Of a stretch of DNA of 64,000 nt, positions 51,840 through 60,437 are shown in pieces. The stretch lies in NCBI RefSeq assembly GCF_002300165.1, contig NZ_MLCE01000016.1:1-64000 (forward strand). Reading direction: 5' to 3'. The first letter of the stretch is position 1; every line of letters begins with the position of its first letter. The notes below the pieces were generated by a model, which saw only the letters and a list, made by a program, of their open reading frames with translations, made no database searches and was not told where the DNA came from. The position numbers were made by a program, and so were the translations under genes. The DNA comes from Streptomyces sp. Tue6028 (GTDB lineage: Bacteria > Actinomycetota > Actinomycetes > Streptomycetales > Streptomycetaceae).

Positions 51840-52253
51840 CTACTCGACGACGAGGTTGACGTCGATGTTGCCGCGGGTGGCGTTGGAGTAGGGGCAGACC
51901 TGGTGGGCCTGCTCGACGAGCTTGCGGCCGGCGGCCTGGTCCACGGTGTCGGGCAGCTCGACGCGGAGTGTCACCTTCAGACCGAAGCCCTCGCCCTGCT
52001 TGCCGATGCCGACCTCGCCGGTCACCGCGGCCTCGCTGACGTCGACCTTCGCCGCGCGGCCGACGAGGCCGAGGGCGCTGGCGAAGCAGGCGGCGTAGCC
52101 GGCGGCGAACAGCTGCTCCGGGTTGGTGCCCTGCCCGTTGCCGCCCAGCTCCACCGGCGGGGCCAGCTGGACGTCCAGCTTGCCGTCGGAGCTGACGGCG
52201 CGGCCCTCACGGCCGTGGGTGGCGGTGGCGACAGCGGTGTAGAGCGCGTCCAT
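51840..52253 (-). CDS. ohr: Organic hydroperoxide resistance protein, Ohr/OsmC family
   Basis: The product is 137 aa from ATG 52253 (MDALYTAVATATHGREG), which is the usual Ohr start; ATG 52262 is also open. The two redox cysteines of Ohr are present in AGYAACFASAL and QVCPYSNATRGN, and the Arg of GREGRA and the Glu of NPEQLF complete the typical active site. The enzyme reduces organic peroxides using lipoylated partners in the cytoplasm. It is divergent from ohrR, with the shared operator between them. It is an isolated stress gene pair inside a wall-polymer region. Confidence 0.95.
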   Translation of the reverse strand: MDALYTAVATATHGREGRAVSSDGKLDVQLAPPVELGGNGQGTNPEQLFAAGYAACFASALGLVGRAAKVDVSEAAVTGEVGIGKQGEGFGLKVTLRVELPDTVDQAAGRKLVEQAHQVCPYSNATRGNIDVNLVVE

Positions 52254-52317
52254 GGAGACCATCTCTCTCAAGTCGGGGGCTTGCCGGGGCGGCCGGTCCG
52301 ACCGCCTTGCGAGCACT

Positions 52318-52346
52318 ATTAGAGCACGCAATTCAGTTGTGCACAA
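52318..52346 (-). promoter_or_regulatory. Candidate ohr promoter
   Basis: On the minus strand TTGTGC (52341-52346) as -35 and TCTAAT (52318-52323) as -10 are separated by exactly 17 bases. The -35 lies inside the palindromic operator, so OhrR binding would block it directly. Confidence 0.7.
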
Positions 52347-52348
52347 CT
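52335..52348. promoter_or_regulatory. OhrR operator palindrome
   Basis: AGTTGTGCACAACT is a perfect 14-bp palindrome, 30 bp before the ohrR start and 82 bp before ohr. MarR-family OhrR proteins bind such dyads. Confidence 0.8.
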
Positions 52349-52377
52349 CAATGGCTCGCCAAGGCTATCCTTGACCC

Positions 52378-52875
52378 ATGACCGCCACGCCCGCCCCGAG
52401 CCCCGAGGACACGTCCGACGACGCCTTCCTCCGCCTCGACGAGCAGATCTGCTTCTCCCTGAACGCCGCCTCGCGCGCCTTCGGCGGCGTCTACCGCGTC
52501 CTCCTGAAGGACCTCGGACTCACCTACCCCCAGTACCTGGTGATGCTGGTGCTGTGGGAACACGGCGAGCAGCCCGTGAAGAAGCTCGGCGAGCACCTGC
52601 GGCTGGACTCCGGGACACTGTCGCCGCTCCTCAAGCGCCTGGAGACGGCCGGTCTCGTACGGCGCGAGCGCAGCGCCCGCGACGAACGCTCCGTGCATGT
52701 CCACCTCACCGACGAGGGCGCCGCGCTGCGCGAGCGCGCCCGGGTGGTGCCGCGCCGGATCGCCGCGGCGACGGGCGCCGGCCTGGAGGAGATCCGTGAA
52801 CTGCGGGCCCGCCTGGACCGGCTGACCGCGGCCCTGGACAGCGCGGCGCTGGAGGAGACCCCGGGCTGCGACTGA
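52378..52875 (+). CDS. ohrR: Organic hydroperoxide sensor, MarR family OhrR
   Basis: The product is 165 aa. The sensing Cys is in LDEQICFSLNAASR near the N-terminus (about residue 25), followed by the partner region LTYPQYLVMLVLWE with the two Tyr that hydrogen-bond the Cys in OhrR. The winged helix (GEHLRLDSGTLSPLLKRLE, then RRERSARDERSVHVHLTD) is canonical MarR. Oxidation of the Cys releases the operator. A second Cys at the C-terminal end (PGCD) could take part in a disulfide. No ribosome site is visible, and TATCCT ends 8 bases before the ATG, so the mRNA may be leaderless. It converges on the next gene with only 4 bp between stops. Confidence 0.94.
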   Translation: MTATPAPSPEDTSDDAFLRLDEQICFSLNAASRAFGGVYRVLLKDLGLTYPQYLVMLVLWEHGEQPVKKLGEHLRLDSGTLSPLLKRLETAGLVRRERSARDERSVHVHLTDEGAALRERARVVPRRIAAATGAGLEEIRELRARLDRLTAALDSAALEETPGCD

Positions 52876-52879
52876 GCCG

Positions 52880-54514
52880 TCAGCCGGCCGGCGGGGTCCT
52901 ACGCGCGTACAGCCGCAGTGTCACGCCCTCCCGCACCACCTGCTCCCGAGGCACGAACTCCTCGTCGACCACGGCGAGTTTGACCCGCTCGGTCGCGCTG
53001 CGCGGGTACCAGGACGGGCTCAGCGCGAAGGGCTCGGCCACCATCCACACCCGGTCGATCCGGTCCAGCCGGCGGCGCAGCTCCTCCGGCCCCGCCTCCT
53101 GTCCGTACAGCGTCCCGGACACCGGGCCCGGCACCCTCAGGGCGACGTCGCGCACCCCGCGGAACCCCCGCGGGTACGCCAGTGCCGAGCGCCGCACGAT
53201 CGACGGCAGGTACAGCACCGGGTCTCCCGGGCGCAGCGCGCGCCGGGCGGCGGCGGAGACGGCGGCGAGATCGTCGGCGCCGTGATGCTCGGGCGTGCGG
53301 TCCCGGCGCATCAGGGGCAGTTGGACGGCAAAGGCGAGGGCGACGGTCAGCACACCGGTCAGCGTGACGGCCGTGGCACCGGCGGGCCGGGGACGCGGGC
53401 GCCGCCGCACCCCCGCCAGGAGCCGCGCGCCCCTCGCCGCGGACAAGGACCTGAGCCCGGCGTCGACACGACCCCTCGTGCGGGCGCGCACCCCGGCTCC
53501 GACCCGTGCCCCGGCGATCAGCGTCGCCGCGCGTTCCACCCCTGCCGCGGCGAGCAGGGGCGCCCCGGCGAGGGCGTACAGCACGTACCGCTCGTCGTAG
53601 AGCGGCCAGGCGCACGAGACCGTCATCAGCACGGCCGGCGGGACCACCGTCAGGGGCAGGGCCACCGCGGGGAGCGAGAGCCCGCCGCACCGGAGCCGTG
53701 ACGGCCGCACGGCGAGGGCGACGAGGAGCAGGTACGGGACGGCCACCGGCAGCGCCGGGCCCACGAACGCCCCGAGCAGACGCCCCACGCTGCCCGGACC
53801 GGGCGGCGTCAGCCAGGCGACCTGCGCGGACTGCCCCCGCGAGACGAGGACGAGCGGCACCAGCGCCACGACCGCGGCACCGGCCGCGCACGCCCACCGC
53901 GACCACACCCGCGCCGGCACCCGGGCCAGCGCCAGCGTGCCCGCGTGCGCCAGCAGCACGAGCGCCGCCAGCTCGTGCAGCAGGCAGGTGACGGCCACCG
54001 TCCCGCCGTACACCGCCCACCAGCCGCCCGCCCGCCGGGTCCGTGCCGCCCGGACCAGCAGCAGGGTCGCCCCCACCGCCCCGGCCGCGACGAGCGCGTA
54101 CGACCGGCCCTCCTGGGCGTAGTGCCCGGTCATCGGCGTGACGGCGTACAGCAGTCCCGCCCAGAGGCCGACGCGCGGGCGGCACAGCCGGACGCCGAGC
54201 GCGGCGACGCCACCCGCGGCCGCCGCCGCACCGCAGACGGAGGGCAGGCGCAGGGCGAACTCGCCGGGGTGCACGGCGAGGACAGGGTGCATGAGGAGGT
54301 AGTACAGGCCGTGCACCGCGTCGACGGTGTGCAGCAGGTGCCAGATCTGCGGCACCGAGCGCTGCGCGACCTGGAAGGTCACCGCCTCGTCGCGCCACAT
54401 CCCGCCGCGGTCGAGCCCCCAGAGCCCGACCGCGGTCATGACGAGCACGGGCAGCAGGACGGCCACCGCTTCCGGACGTCCGCCTCCGGCACGCCTCAGC
54501 CACGCACAGACCAT
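52880..54514 (-). CDS. GT39-like membrane glycosyltransferase
   Basis: The product is 544 aa. A first membrane helix is followed by GLDRGGMWRDEAVTFQVAQ, with the Asp-Glu pair of the PMT/ArnT (GT39/GT83) family in its first external loop. RLPSVCGA and MTGHYAQEGRSYAL are further family features. About ten more hydrophobic segments follow. A long Arg/Ala loop (GARVGAGVRARTRGRVDAG) interrupts the later helices. The C-terminal ~150 residues are an external soluble domain. It probably moves a sugar from polyprenyl phosphate onto a wall polymer or protein. It is divergent from the GT87-like gene at 54608. Confidence 0.85.
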   Translation of the reverse strand: MVCAWLRRAGGGRPEAVAVLLPVLVMTAVGLWGLDRGGMWRDEAVTFQVAQRSVPQIWHLLHTVDAVHGLYYLLMHPVLAVHPGEFALRLPSVCGAAAAAGGVAALGVRLCRPRVGLWAGLLYAVTPMTGHYAQEGRSYALVAAGAVGATLLLVRAARTRRAGGWWAVYGGTVAVTCLLHELAALVLLAHAGTLALARVPARVWSRWACAAGAAVVALVPLVLVSRGQSAQVAWLTPPGPGSVGRLLGAFVGPALPVAVPYLLLVALAVRPSRLRCGGLSLPAVALPLTVVPPAVLMTVSCAWPLYDERYVLYALAGAPLLAAAGVERAATLIAGARVGAGVRARTRGRVDAGLRSLSAARGARLLAGVRRRPRPRPAGATAVTLTGVLTVALAFAVQLPLMRRDRTPEHHGADDLAAVSAAARRALRPGDPVLYLPSIVRRSALAYPRGFRGVRDVALRVPGPVSGTLYGQEAGPEELRRRLDRIDRVWMVAEPFALSPSWYPRSATERVKLAVVDEEFVPREQVVREGVTLRLYARRTPPAG

Positions 54515-54607
54515 GCGCCCAAGTTTTTACTATTAACCAACCTATGCGAGGTATTGACGGCGTATCAACTTACCTGAGGCATTCACGCGGCTTACGATCC
54601 GGGCTTG
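54515..54607. promoter_or_regulatory. A/T-rich divergent promoter region
   Basis: The 93 bp between two divergent glycosyltransferase genes include an unusually A/T-rich stretch (54520-54545, with TTTTTACTATTAACC) and TTGACG at 54554-54559. Promoters for both directions are expected; no matched -10 could be chosen with confidence. Confidence 0.5.
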
Positions 54608-55972
54608 ATGAGCACCTTGAAGAGCCTCAGGAAGAGCCCCCGGTACCTGAAGGGCGCACCGGACGGACAGAGCCGGCCGGACCGGGGGAACAGCCCGCGC
54701 GGGCGCCGCCCATGGGCCGTCGCCGCCGCCTGGCTGGCGACCCGCGCCCTGATGGTGTGGCTGCTCGCGCACGACCACCTCGCACCGCTCGGCCGGAGCG
54801 GCGTCTCGCGCGAGGTGCGCCACCTGTACTTCGGCTGGTACGGCGTCCTGAAACAGGGCGCGTTCCCGTCGGGCGACCACCTGTGGCAGTACCCGCCGGG
54901 CGCCGGCCCGGTGCTGCTCGCACCCGCCCTGCTGCCGGCGCTGACGTACTTCACGGCCTTCGTGACGCTCACGCTCGCGACGGACGCGGTGATCACATGG
55001 ACCCTCACGCGCGCGGGGCTCCGGCCCGGCCGCAGTCTGCGCGGCGCCGCCCTGTGGGTGCTGGCCCTCCCGCTCCTGCTGCATCTGCCGCTGGCCCGGT
55101 ACGACGTCCAGGTCACCGCCTTCGCCGTCCTCTCCCTGCTCTCACTGACCCGCTCCCCGCGCGCGTGCGGCGCGTTCGCCGCGCTGGGCGCCCTGGTGAA
55201 GGTCTGGCCCGCGCTGGCGCTCGTCGGCACGCCGCGCGGCCGCACCACCCGGGAGGCGTGGACGTCGGCGGCGGTCGCCGCGGTCGCGCTGCTCGCCCTC
55301 CTCGCCGCCCTCTTCCGCAACTCCTTCGACTTCCTGCGCCAGCAGGGCGGCCGGGGCGTGCAGATCGAGTCGCTCGGCGGAACGGTGCTGGGCCTGGCGC
55401 GCCACGCCGGATGGCCGGGCAGGGCGCGCTACCGGTACGGCGCGATGGAGTTCGTGGGCCCGTACGTCGCCGAGGTCGCCGCGGTCTCGCTGGCCCTCAC
55501 CGTCGCCGCGTTCGGGCTCCTGCTGCTGTGGCGGGTGCGGGCGCGGCACTGGACGACGGCGACACCGTACGACGCGGCGCTCGCCGCCGTGCTGCTGTTC
55601 ACGGTGACGAGCCGGGTGATCAGCCCCCAGTACATGGTGTGGCTGCTGGGCCTGTCGGCCGTGTGCCTGACCTCGCGGCACACCACGCAACGACCGGTCG
55701 TGGCCCTGCTGGTGACCGCCACGGCGGTCAGCTCGGTGATCTATCCGGCCCTGTACGGCGAGGTGGTCCACAGCACCTGGACGGGCTGCGCGCTGATGGT
55801 CGTGCGCAACGGCCTGCTGGTGACGGCGGCGGGCCTCTCACTGGTGCGGCTGTGGCGACCGGGCCCCGTCGCGGCCCTGCCGGACCCGGCGGCCTCGTAC
55901 CGGCATGCCGGTACCGCCGGAGGAACTCCCCTGGCCTTCCGCGCAGGACATCGAGCACCCTTTAACGGATAA
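54608..55972 (+). CDS. GT87-like integral membrane mannosyltransferase
   Basis: The product is 454 aa from ATG 54608 (a TTG lies one codon earlier). The basic N-terminal leader is followed by a first helix and an external loop with SREVRHLYFGWYGVLKQGAF and QYPPGAGP, the pattern of the GT87/DUF2029 family of polyprenyl-phosphate-mannose-dependent transferases. Later features are LARYDVQVTAFAV, GALVKVWPAL and SRVISPQYMVWLLGL. It has about nine or ten membrane helices. It probably elongates or decorates a wall glycan. The next gene starts 37 bp after its stop. Confidence 0.85.
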   Translation: MSTLKSLRKSPRYLKGAPDGQSRPDRGNSPRGRRPWAVAAAWLATRALMVWLLAHDHLAPLGRSGVSREVRHLYFGWYGVLKQGAFPSGDHLWQYPPGAGPVLLAPALLPALTYFTAFVTLTLATDAVITWTLTRAGLRPGRSLRGAALWVLALPLLLHLPLARYDVQVTAFAVLSLLSLTRSPRACGAFAALGALVKVWPALALVGTPRGRTTREAWTSAAVAAVALLALLAALFRNSFDFLRQQGGRGVQIESLGGTVLGLARHAGWPGRARYRYGAMEFVGPYVAEVAAVSLALTVAAFGLLLLWRVRARHWTTATPYDAALAAVLLFTVTSRVISPQYMVWLLGLSAVCLTSRHTTQRPVVALLVTATAVSSVIYPALYGEVVHSTWTGCALMVVRNGLLVTAAGLSLVRLWRPGPVAALPDPAASYRHAGTAGGTPLAFRAGHRAPFNG

Positions 55973-56009
55973 TTGCCCGAAACCCCTACGATTCGGGCCT
56001 CTGGATCCC

Positions 56010-57605
56010 ATGAAACCTCAGCAGTCGCAGGTCAGCGTGGTCGTCATCGGGTACAACGACGCCGCCCACGTCGCGGACGCGGTGCGCTCGGCGCTCGCGC
56101 AGGGCCCGGCCGTCCACGAGGTGCTCGCCGTGGACGACTGCTCGACGGACGGCAGCCGGGCCCTGCTCGACGGCCTCGCCGCGGACGAGCCACGCCTGAG
56201 GGTGATCGGCCGTACGGCCAACAGCGGCGGCTGCGGCACCCCGCGCAACGACGGGATCGACGCCGCGACCGCCCCGTACGTGATGTTCCTGGACAGCGAC
56301 GACGTGCTGCCGCCCGGCGCGGTGGACGCGCTGCTCTCGGCGGCGGACGGGCAGCACACCGAGGTCGCGGCCGGGCTGTGCGTACGGCGCGAGCTGCCCT
56401 CGGGCCGCGAGACCCCCTGGGAGCGCGCCCTCTACGCGAGGCCCGCCCTCGTCCCCCACCCCGCGCGCCGCGCCCGCCTGGTGCACGACACGCTCTGCGT
56501 CAACAAGCTCTACCGCACCGATTTCCTGCACGAGCACGGCATCCGCTTCCCCGAGGGCCGCTTCCGCTACGAGGACTTCGTGTTCGGCGCGCGCGTCCTG
56601 GCCGCGGGACCGCGCATCGCCCTCGTCCCCGACACGGTCTACGTCTGGCACGTACGACGCGACGCCGATCACCTGTCCATCTCCCTCGACCGCGCGGACA
56701 TCGGCAACTGGCGGGCGCGGACCGAGGCCAACCGGGCCGCCCACGAGATCCTCCTCGGCGCGGGCGAGAAGGGGCTGGCGCGGGCCGTGCACGCCAAGTT
56801 CCTCGACCACGAACTGCGGATGTACACACGCGAGCTGGAGCTGCGCGCGCCCGAGTACCGCCGCGCGTGGTGGGGCCTCACGCGCGCGTACCTGGCGACC
56901 TTCGACGCGGCCGACCTCACGGTGAACCCGACCGCCCCGGGCCGCCTGGTCGCCCGGGTGGTACTGGCCTCCCCCGTCCCCCGCGACCTGCCCCGTCTCA
57001 CGGAGCTGGCGGCCCGCCCGGCCCGGCTGCTCCCGCCGTACGCCCGCTCCGGCGACGCCACGCCCGTCTGGTCGGACGACCTGCCCCGCATCACGCTGGA
57101 CCACTTCCTGGTGCGCCCCGCCCATCTGCTGCCCGCCGCCGTGGACGCGGAACTGCGGCCGCGCGCGCGTGGCACCCGACTGCGGCTGCGGCTGCACGAG
57201 CTGTACGGGCGGCTGGCCGAGGCCGGTCCGGCCTCGATGGACGTGGAGTTCGTGCACCGGGACGACGGGCGGGTGGGCCTGCGCCGCCAGGTCCTTCTGC
57301 GGCCCGACCGGTACGGCGACCTGTGGTCGGCCGAGACGCCGGTGGACCTGTCCGTGCTCGGCGCGGGCACCTGGGACCTGCGGCTGAGGCTCCGCTTCCG
57401 CGACGGCTCCGCCCGGGACGTCACGGCGCACGCGGTCGCCGGGCGCGGTCTGCTGCGCCGCCGCGCCGTCCCGGACGCCCGTCACGGCGTACTGCTGGTG
57501 CAGCCGTACCGCACGCACTCCGGCGCGCTGGCGTTGCGCACAGCGCCCGGATGGAGAGGAATGACCGAAGTGGCGCGTCGCCGCCTCCGCCGACTGCTTC
57601 ACTGA
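56010..57605 (+). CDS. GT2 glycosyltransferase with C-terminal beta domain
   Basis: The product is 531 aa. ATG 56010 starts the fold correctly (QVSVVVIGYNDAAH); the longer frame overlaps the previous gene. The GT-A domain (to about 240) has AVDDCSTDGS, NSGGCGTPRNDGI, FLDSDD and a downstream RYEDFVFGAR in which ED is the likely base region. A helical middle follows. The C-terminal ~150 residues are beta-rich with Arg/Leu (RGTRLRLRLHELYGRL, SMDVEFVHRDDG, WDLRLRLRF). This resembles the N-terminal part of the TagF-like protein at the right edge and may bind the polymer. The domain is similar to the glycosyl part of the GT2-TagF fusions. It is cytoplasmic. Confidence 0.87.
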   Translation: MKPQQSQVSVVVIGYNDAAHVADAVRSALAQGPAVHEVLAVDDCSTDGSRALLDGLAADEPRLRVIGRTANSGGCGTPRNDGIDAATAPYVMFLDSDDVLPPGAVDALLSAADGQHTEVAAGLCVRRELPSGRETPWERALYARPALVPHPARRARLVHDTLCVNKLYRTDFLHEHGIRFPEGRFRYEDFVFGARVLAAGPRIALVPDTVYVWHVRRDADHLSISLDRADIGNWRARTEANRAAHEILLGAGEKGLARAVHAKFLDHELRMYTRELELRAPEYRRAWWGLTRAYLATFDAADLTVNPTAPGRLVARVVLASPVPRDLPRLTELAARPARLLPPYARSGDATPVWSDDLPRITLDHFLVRPAHLLPAAVDAELRPRARGTRLRLRLHELYGRLAEAGPASMDVEFVHRDDGRVGLRRQVLLRPDRYGDLWSAETPVDLSVLGAGTWDLRLRLRFRDGSARDVTAHAVAGRGLLRRRAVPDARHGVLLVQPYRTHSGALALRTAPGWRGMTEVARRRLRRLLH

Positions 57606-57660
57606 TACGCGACCGAACGACCCGTGCAGCACCGGGCTCACTGACGAGGGGACGGCCCAC

Positions 57661-58641
57661 ATGACCTGGCTGATCACCGGCGGCGCCGGCTACATCGGGG
57701 CGCACGTCGTCCGCGCCATGCTGGAGGCGGACGAGCGGGCGGTGGTCTACGACGACCTGTCGACCGGCATCCCGGAGCGCGTGCCGTCCGACGTGCCGGT
57801 GGTGATCGGCTCGACGCTGGACGCCGAGACGCTGGCGAGGACCATCAGGGAGCACTCCGTCACCGGTGTCGTCCATCTGGCCGCGAAGAAGCAGGTCGGC
57901 GAGTCGGTGGACCTCCCCCTGCACTACTACCGGGAGAACGTCGAGGGTCTGCGCGTCCTGCTGTCCGCCGTGACCGACGCACAGGTCCCCTCCTTCGTCT
58001 TCTCGTCCTCGGCCGCCGTGTACGGCATGCCGGACGTGGACCTGGTGCGCGAGGAGACGCCGTGCGCGCCGATGAGCCCGTACGGCGAGACCAAGCTCGC
58101 GGGCGAGTGGCTGGTGCGCGCGACGGGCCGTGCCACCGGCCTGGCCACGGCCTCCCTGCGGTACTTCAACGTGGCGGGCGCGGCGACACCGGAGCTGGCC
58201 GACACGGGCGTCTTCAACCTGATCCCCATGGTCTTCGAGAAGCTCACGGAGAACGCGCCGCCGCGCATCTTCGGCGACGACTACCCCACCCCCGACGGGA
58301 CGTGCGTGCGCGACTACATCCATGTGGTCGACCTGGCCGAGGCCCACGTGGCCGCGGCCCGCGCCCTCCAGGCGTCCCCCGGCCGCGACATGACCCTCAA
58401 CATCGGCCGCGGCGAGGGCGTTTCGGTCCGCGAGATGATCGACCGCATCAACGCCCTCACGGGCTACGACCGCCCACCGGTGACCACCCCCCGCCGGCCC
58501 GGCGACCCGGCGCGCGTCGTCGCCTCCGCCGACCGCATCGCCATCGAGCTCGGCTGGAAGGCGAAGTACGACGTCCAGGACATGATCACCTCGGCGTGGG
58601 CGGGCTGGGTGCGCCTGCACCCGGAGGCCAGCCGGTCCTGA
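57661..58641 (+). CDS. galE: UDP-glucose 4-epimerase
   Basis: The product is 326 aa. ATG 57661 has GAGGGG upstream at about 8-10 bases. It is an extended short-chain dehydrogenase: NAD loop TGGAGYIGAH, FSSSAAVYG with the catalytic Ser, YGETK with Tyr and Lys, and RYFNVAGA. The later wording CVRDYIHVVDLAEAH and LNIGRGEGVSVREM is standard for GalE. It interconverts UDP-glucose and UDP-galactose (or the N-acetyl forms) and likely supplies sugar nucleotides to the surrounding glycosyltransferases. Confidence 0.93.
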   Translation: MTWLITGGAGYIGAHVVRAMLEADERAVVYDDLSTGIPERVPSDVPVVIGSTLDAETLARTIREHSVTGVVHLAAKKQVGESVDLPLHYYRENVEGLRVLLSAVTDAQVPSFVFSSSAAVYGMPDVDLVREETPCAPMSPYGETKLAGEWLVRATGRATGLATASLRYFNVAGAATPELADTGVFNLIPMVFEKLTENAPPRIFGDDYPTPDGTCVRDYIHVVDLAEAHVAAARALQASPGRDMTLNIGRGEGVSVREMIDRINALTGYDRPPVTTPRRPGDPARVVASADRIAIELGWKAKYDVQDMITSAWAGWVRLHPEASRS

Positions 58642-58707
58642 CCGCGCACGCCGGTCCTGACCGCCCGCACCGGGCCCGGCCGCCAGGGGGGTCCGGCTAC
58701 GGCGTGA

Positions 58708-59343
58708 TCACAGCGCCTTGAGCGCCGCGGCCGTGGCGCGGGCCAGGCCGGCCAGGTACCCCTTGGGCAGCTTGGGCCCGCGGACCACCACCGCCCGCCA
58801 GTACAGCGGGCCGGACATCAGGTCGAGCGCGAGTTCCTGGTCGACGTCGGCGCGTACCTCGCCCCGCTCGGCCGCCGCCGCGACGATCCCGCTGGCGACG
58901 CTCTGCTGCCCCTCGCGCAGCGCCTTCTGCATGGCGTCCGCTATGTCCGGGTTCCGCGCGGCCTCCGCCTGGAGGTCGGGGATGATCTGGCCGGCCACGG
59001 GATGGCGCAGGGCGCGCGAGGTGACCTCGTACAGCAGCCGCAGATCGCCCTCCAGCGAGCCCGTGTCGGGTGCGGGCAGCCCCTGGACGGCGACGGCCGA
59101 GACCAGGTCCAGGACCAGATGGAGCTTGGAGCGCCAGCGCCGGTACACGGCGGTCTTGCCGACGCCCGCGCGGCGCGCGATGCCCTCGATCGACATCCGG
59201 GCGTACCCGACGGCGGCGAGCTCCTCGAAGACGGCGGCGCGGATGGCTTCCGTCACGTCCTCTCGGAGGACGGCCGCGCCGGCCGGGGCCCGGCGGCGCG
59301 GGGCCTTGGCGGAGGCACTCGCGGTGGCATCGGCGTTCGTCAT
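58708..59343 (-). CDS. TetR-family repressor
   Basis: The product is 211 aa from ATG 59343; ATG 59355 is also open and neither has a good ribosome site. An Ala/Arg-rich leader precedes the helix-turn-helix: TEAIRAAVFEELAAVGYARMSIEGIARRAGVGKTAVYRRWRSK in three helices (written here across helices 1-3), at about residues 30-75. The rest is a helical ligand domain of the TetR_C type (DLQAEAARNPDIADAM). It is divergent from the polymer exporter genes, with two 25-bp repeated boxes in between that are its likely binding sites. Confidence 0.9.
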   Translation of the reverse strand: MTNADATASASAKAPRRRAPAGAAVLREDVTEAIRAAVFEELAAVGYARMSIEGIARRAGVGKTAVYRRWRSKLHLVLDLVSAVAVQGLPAPDTGSLEGDLRLLYEVTSRALRHPVAGQIIPDLQAEAARNPDIADAMQKALREGQQSVASGIVAAAAERGEVRADVDQELALDLMSGPLYWRAVVVRGPKLPKGYLAGLARATAAALKAL

Positions 59344-59364
59344 GCCGACCAGCATAGGCCGTTA

Positions 59365-59389
59365 CGACGAAACGGTTGCGTTCCGACGT
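59365..59389. promoter_or_regulatory. TetR-type box A (25 bp)
   Basis: This box starts CGACGAAACGGTTGCGTT and ends CCGACGT. It is identical at 21 of 25 positions to box B and has an inner dyad AACG-GTTG-CGTT. It lies 22 bp before the tetR start. Confidence 0.75.
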
Positions 59390-59412
59390 CGCGAAGCCCT
59401 ACGCTCGCGTTG

Positions 59413-59437
59413 CGACGATACGGTCCCGTCCCGACGT
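59413..59437. promoter_or_regulatory. TetR-type box B (25 bp)
   Basis: This box starts CGACGATACGGTCCCGTC and ends CCGACGT, a direct repeat of box A at a distance of 48 bp, with an inner dyad ACGG-TC-CCGT. It lies 80 bp before the exporter permease start. Confidence 0.75.
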
Positions 59438-59516
59438 AAGAAGATGGCAAGAACGACGTAAGACACGTCGCGGCGGACCCCTCCCGCACCCCACCCCCCG
59501 AGCGAAAGCAGCGGAT

Positions 59517-60437
59517 GTGAGCCAGGTCCTCGACACGCCGCCCCCGACAGCGACACCGGGCCATCCCTCCGACGACGCCGCGGCGCTCGCCGCCCGGTAC
59601 GGACTCACCGTCAGCGGCGCCCGCCCGACCCTGCCCGAGTACATCCGCCAGCTGTGGGCGCGGCGCCACTTCATCACCGCCTTCGCCACCGCCAAGCTGA
59701 CCGCCCAGTACAGCCAGGCGAAGCTCGGCCAGGTGTGGCAGGTGATGACCCCGCTGCTGAACGCGGCGGTCTACTACTTCATCTTCGGCGTACTGCTCGG
59801 CACCAAGCACGGCGTACCGGACTACATCCCCTTCCTCGTCACCGGCGTTTTCATCTGGACCTTCACGCAGAGCTCGATCATGGCGGGCACCCGGGCGATC
59901 TCCGGCAGCCTCGGCCTGGTCCGCGCCCTGCACTTCCCCCGGGCGGCGCTGCCCGTCTCGTACGCCCTCCAGCAGCTCCAGCAGCTGCTCTTCTCGATGG
60001 CCGCGCTGGTCGTCATCCTGCTCTGCTTCGGCGTCCCGCTGAGCTTCTCCTGGCTGCTCGCGGTGCCCGTCCTGGTCCTGCAGTTCACGTTCAATGCGGG
60101 CATCGCGATGATCATGGCGCGGATGGGCGCCAAGACGCCCGACATCGCGCAGCTCATGCCGTTCCTGCTGCGCACCTGGATGTACGTCTCCGGAGTCATG
60201 TGGAGCATCGACAAGGTGCTCAGCCACAGCGACCTGCCGCACTGGGCGATGGTCCTCCTGGAGAGCAACCCGGCGGCCGTCTACATCGACCTGATGCGCT
60301 TCGCCCTGATCGACAGCTTCCACGCGCACCAACTGCCGCACCACGTATGGGCGCTGGCCATCGGCTGGGCACTCGTCGCGGGCGCCGGCGGCTTCATCTA
60401 CTTCTGGAAGGCTGAGGAGACGTACGGCCGTGGCTGA
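59517..60437 (+). CDS. Polysaccharide/teichoic acid exporter permease, TagG/Wzm type
   Basis: The product is 306 aa from GTG 59517; the longer open frame has no support. A cytoplasmic N-terminus has the amphipathic gate region LPEYIRQLWARRHFITAFATAKLTAQYSQAKLGQVWQ split across two helices. Six hydrophobic segments of the ABC-2 exporter type follow. It exports a lipid-linked polymer across the membrane with the ATPase encoded by the overlapping next gene (8-bp overlap). The TetR repressor upstream probably controls it. Confidence 0.92.
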   Translation: MSQVLDTPPPTATPGHPSDDAAALAARYGLTVSGARPTLPEYIRQLWARRHFITAFATAKLTAQYSQAKLGQVWQVMTPLLNAAVYYFIFGVLLGTKHGVPDYIPFLVTGVFIWTFTQSSIMAGTRAISGSLGLVRALHFPRAALPVSYALQQLQQLLFSMAALVVILLCFGVPLSFSWLLAVPVLVLQFTFNAGIAMIMARMGAKTPDIAQLMPFLLRTWMYVSGVMWSIDKVLSHSDLPHWAMVLLESNPAAVYIDLMRFALIDSFHAHQLPHHVWALAIGWALVAGAGGFIYFWKAEETYGRG

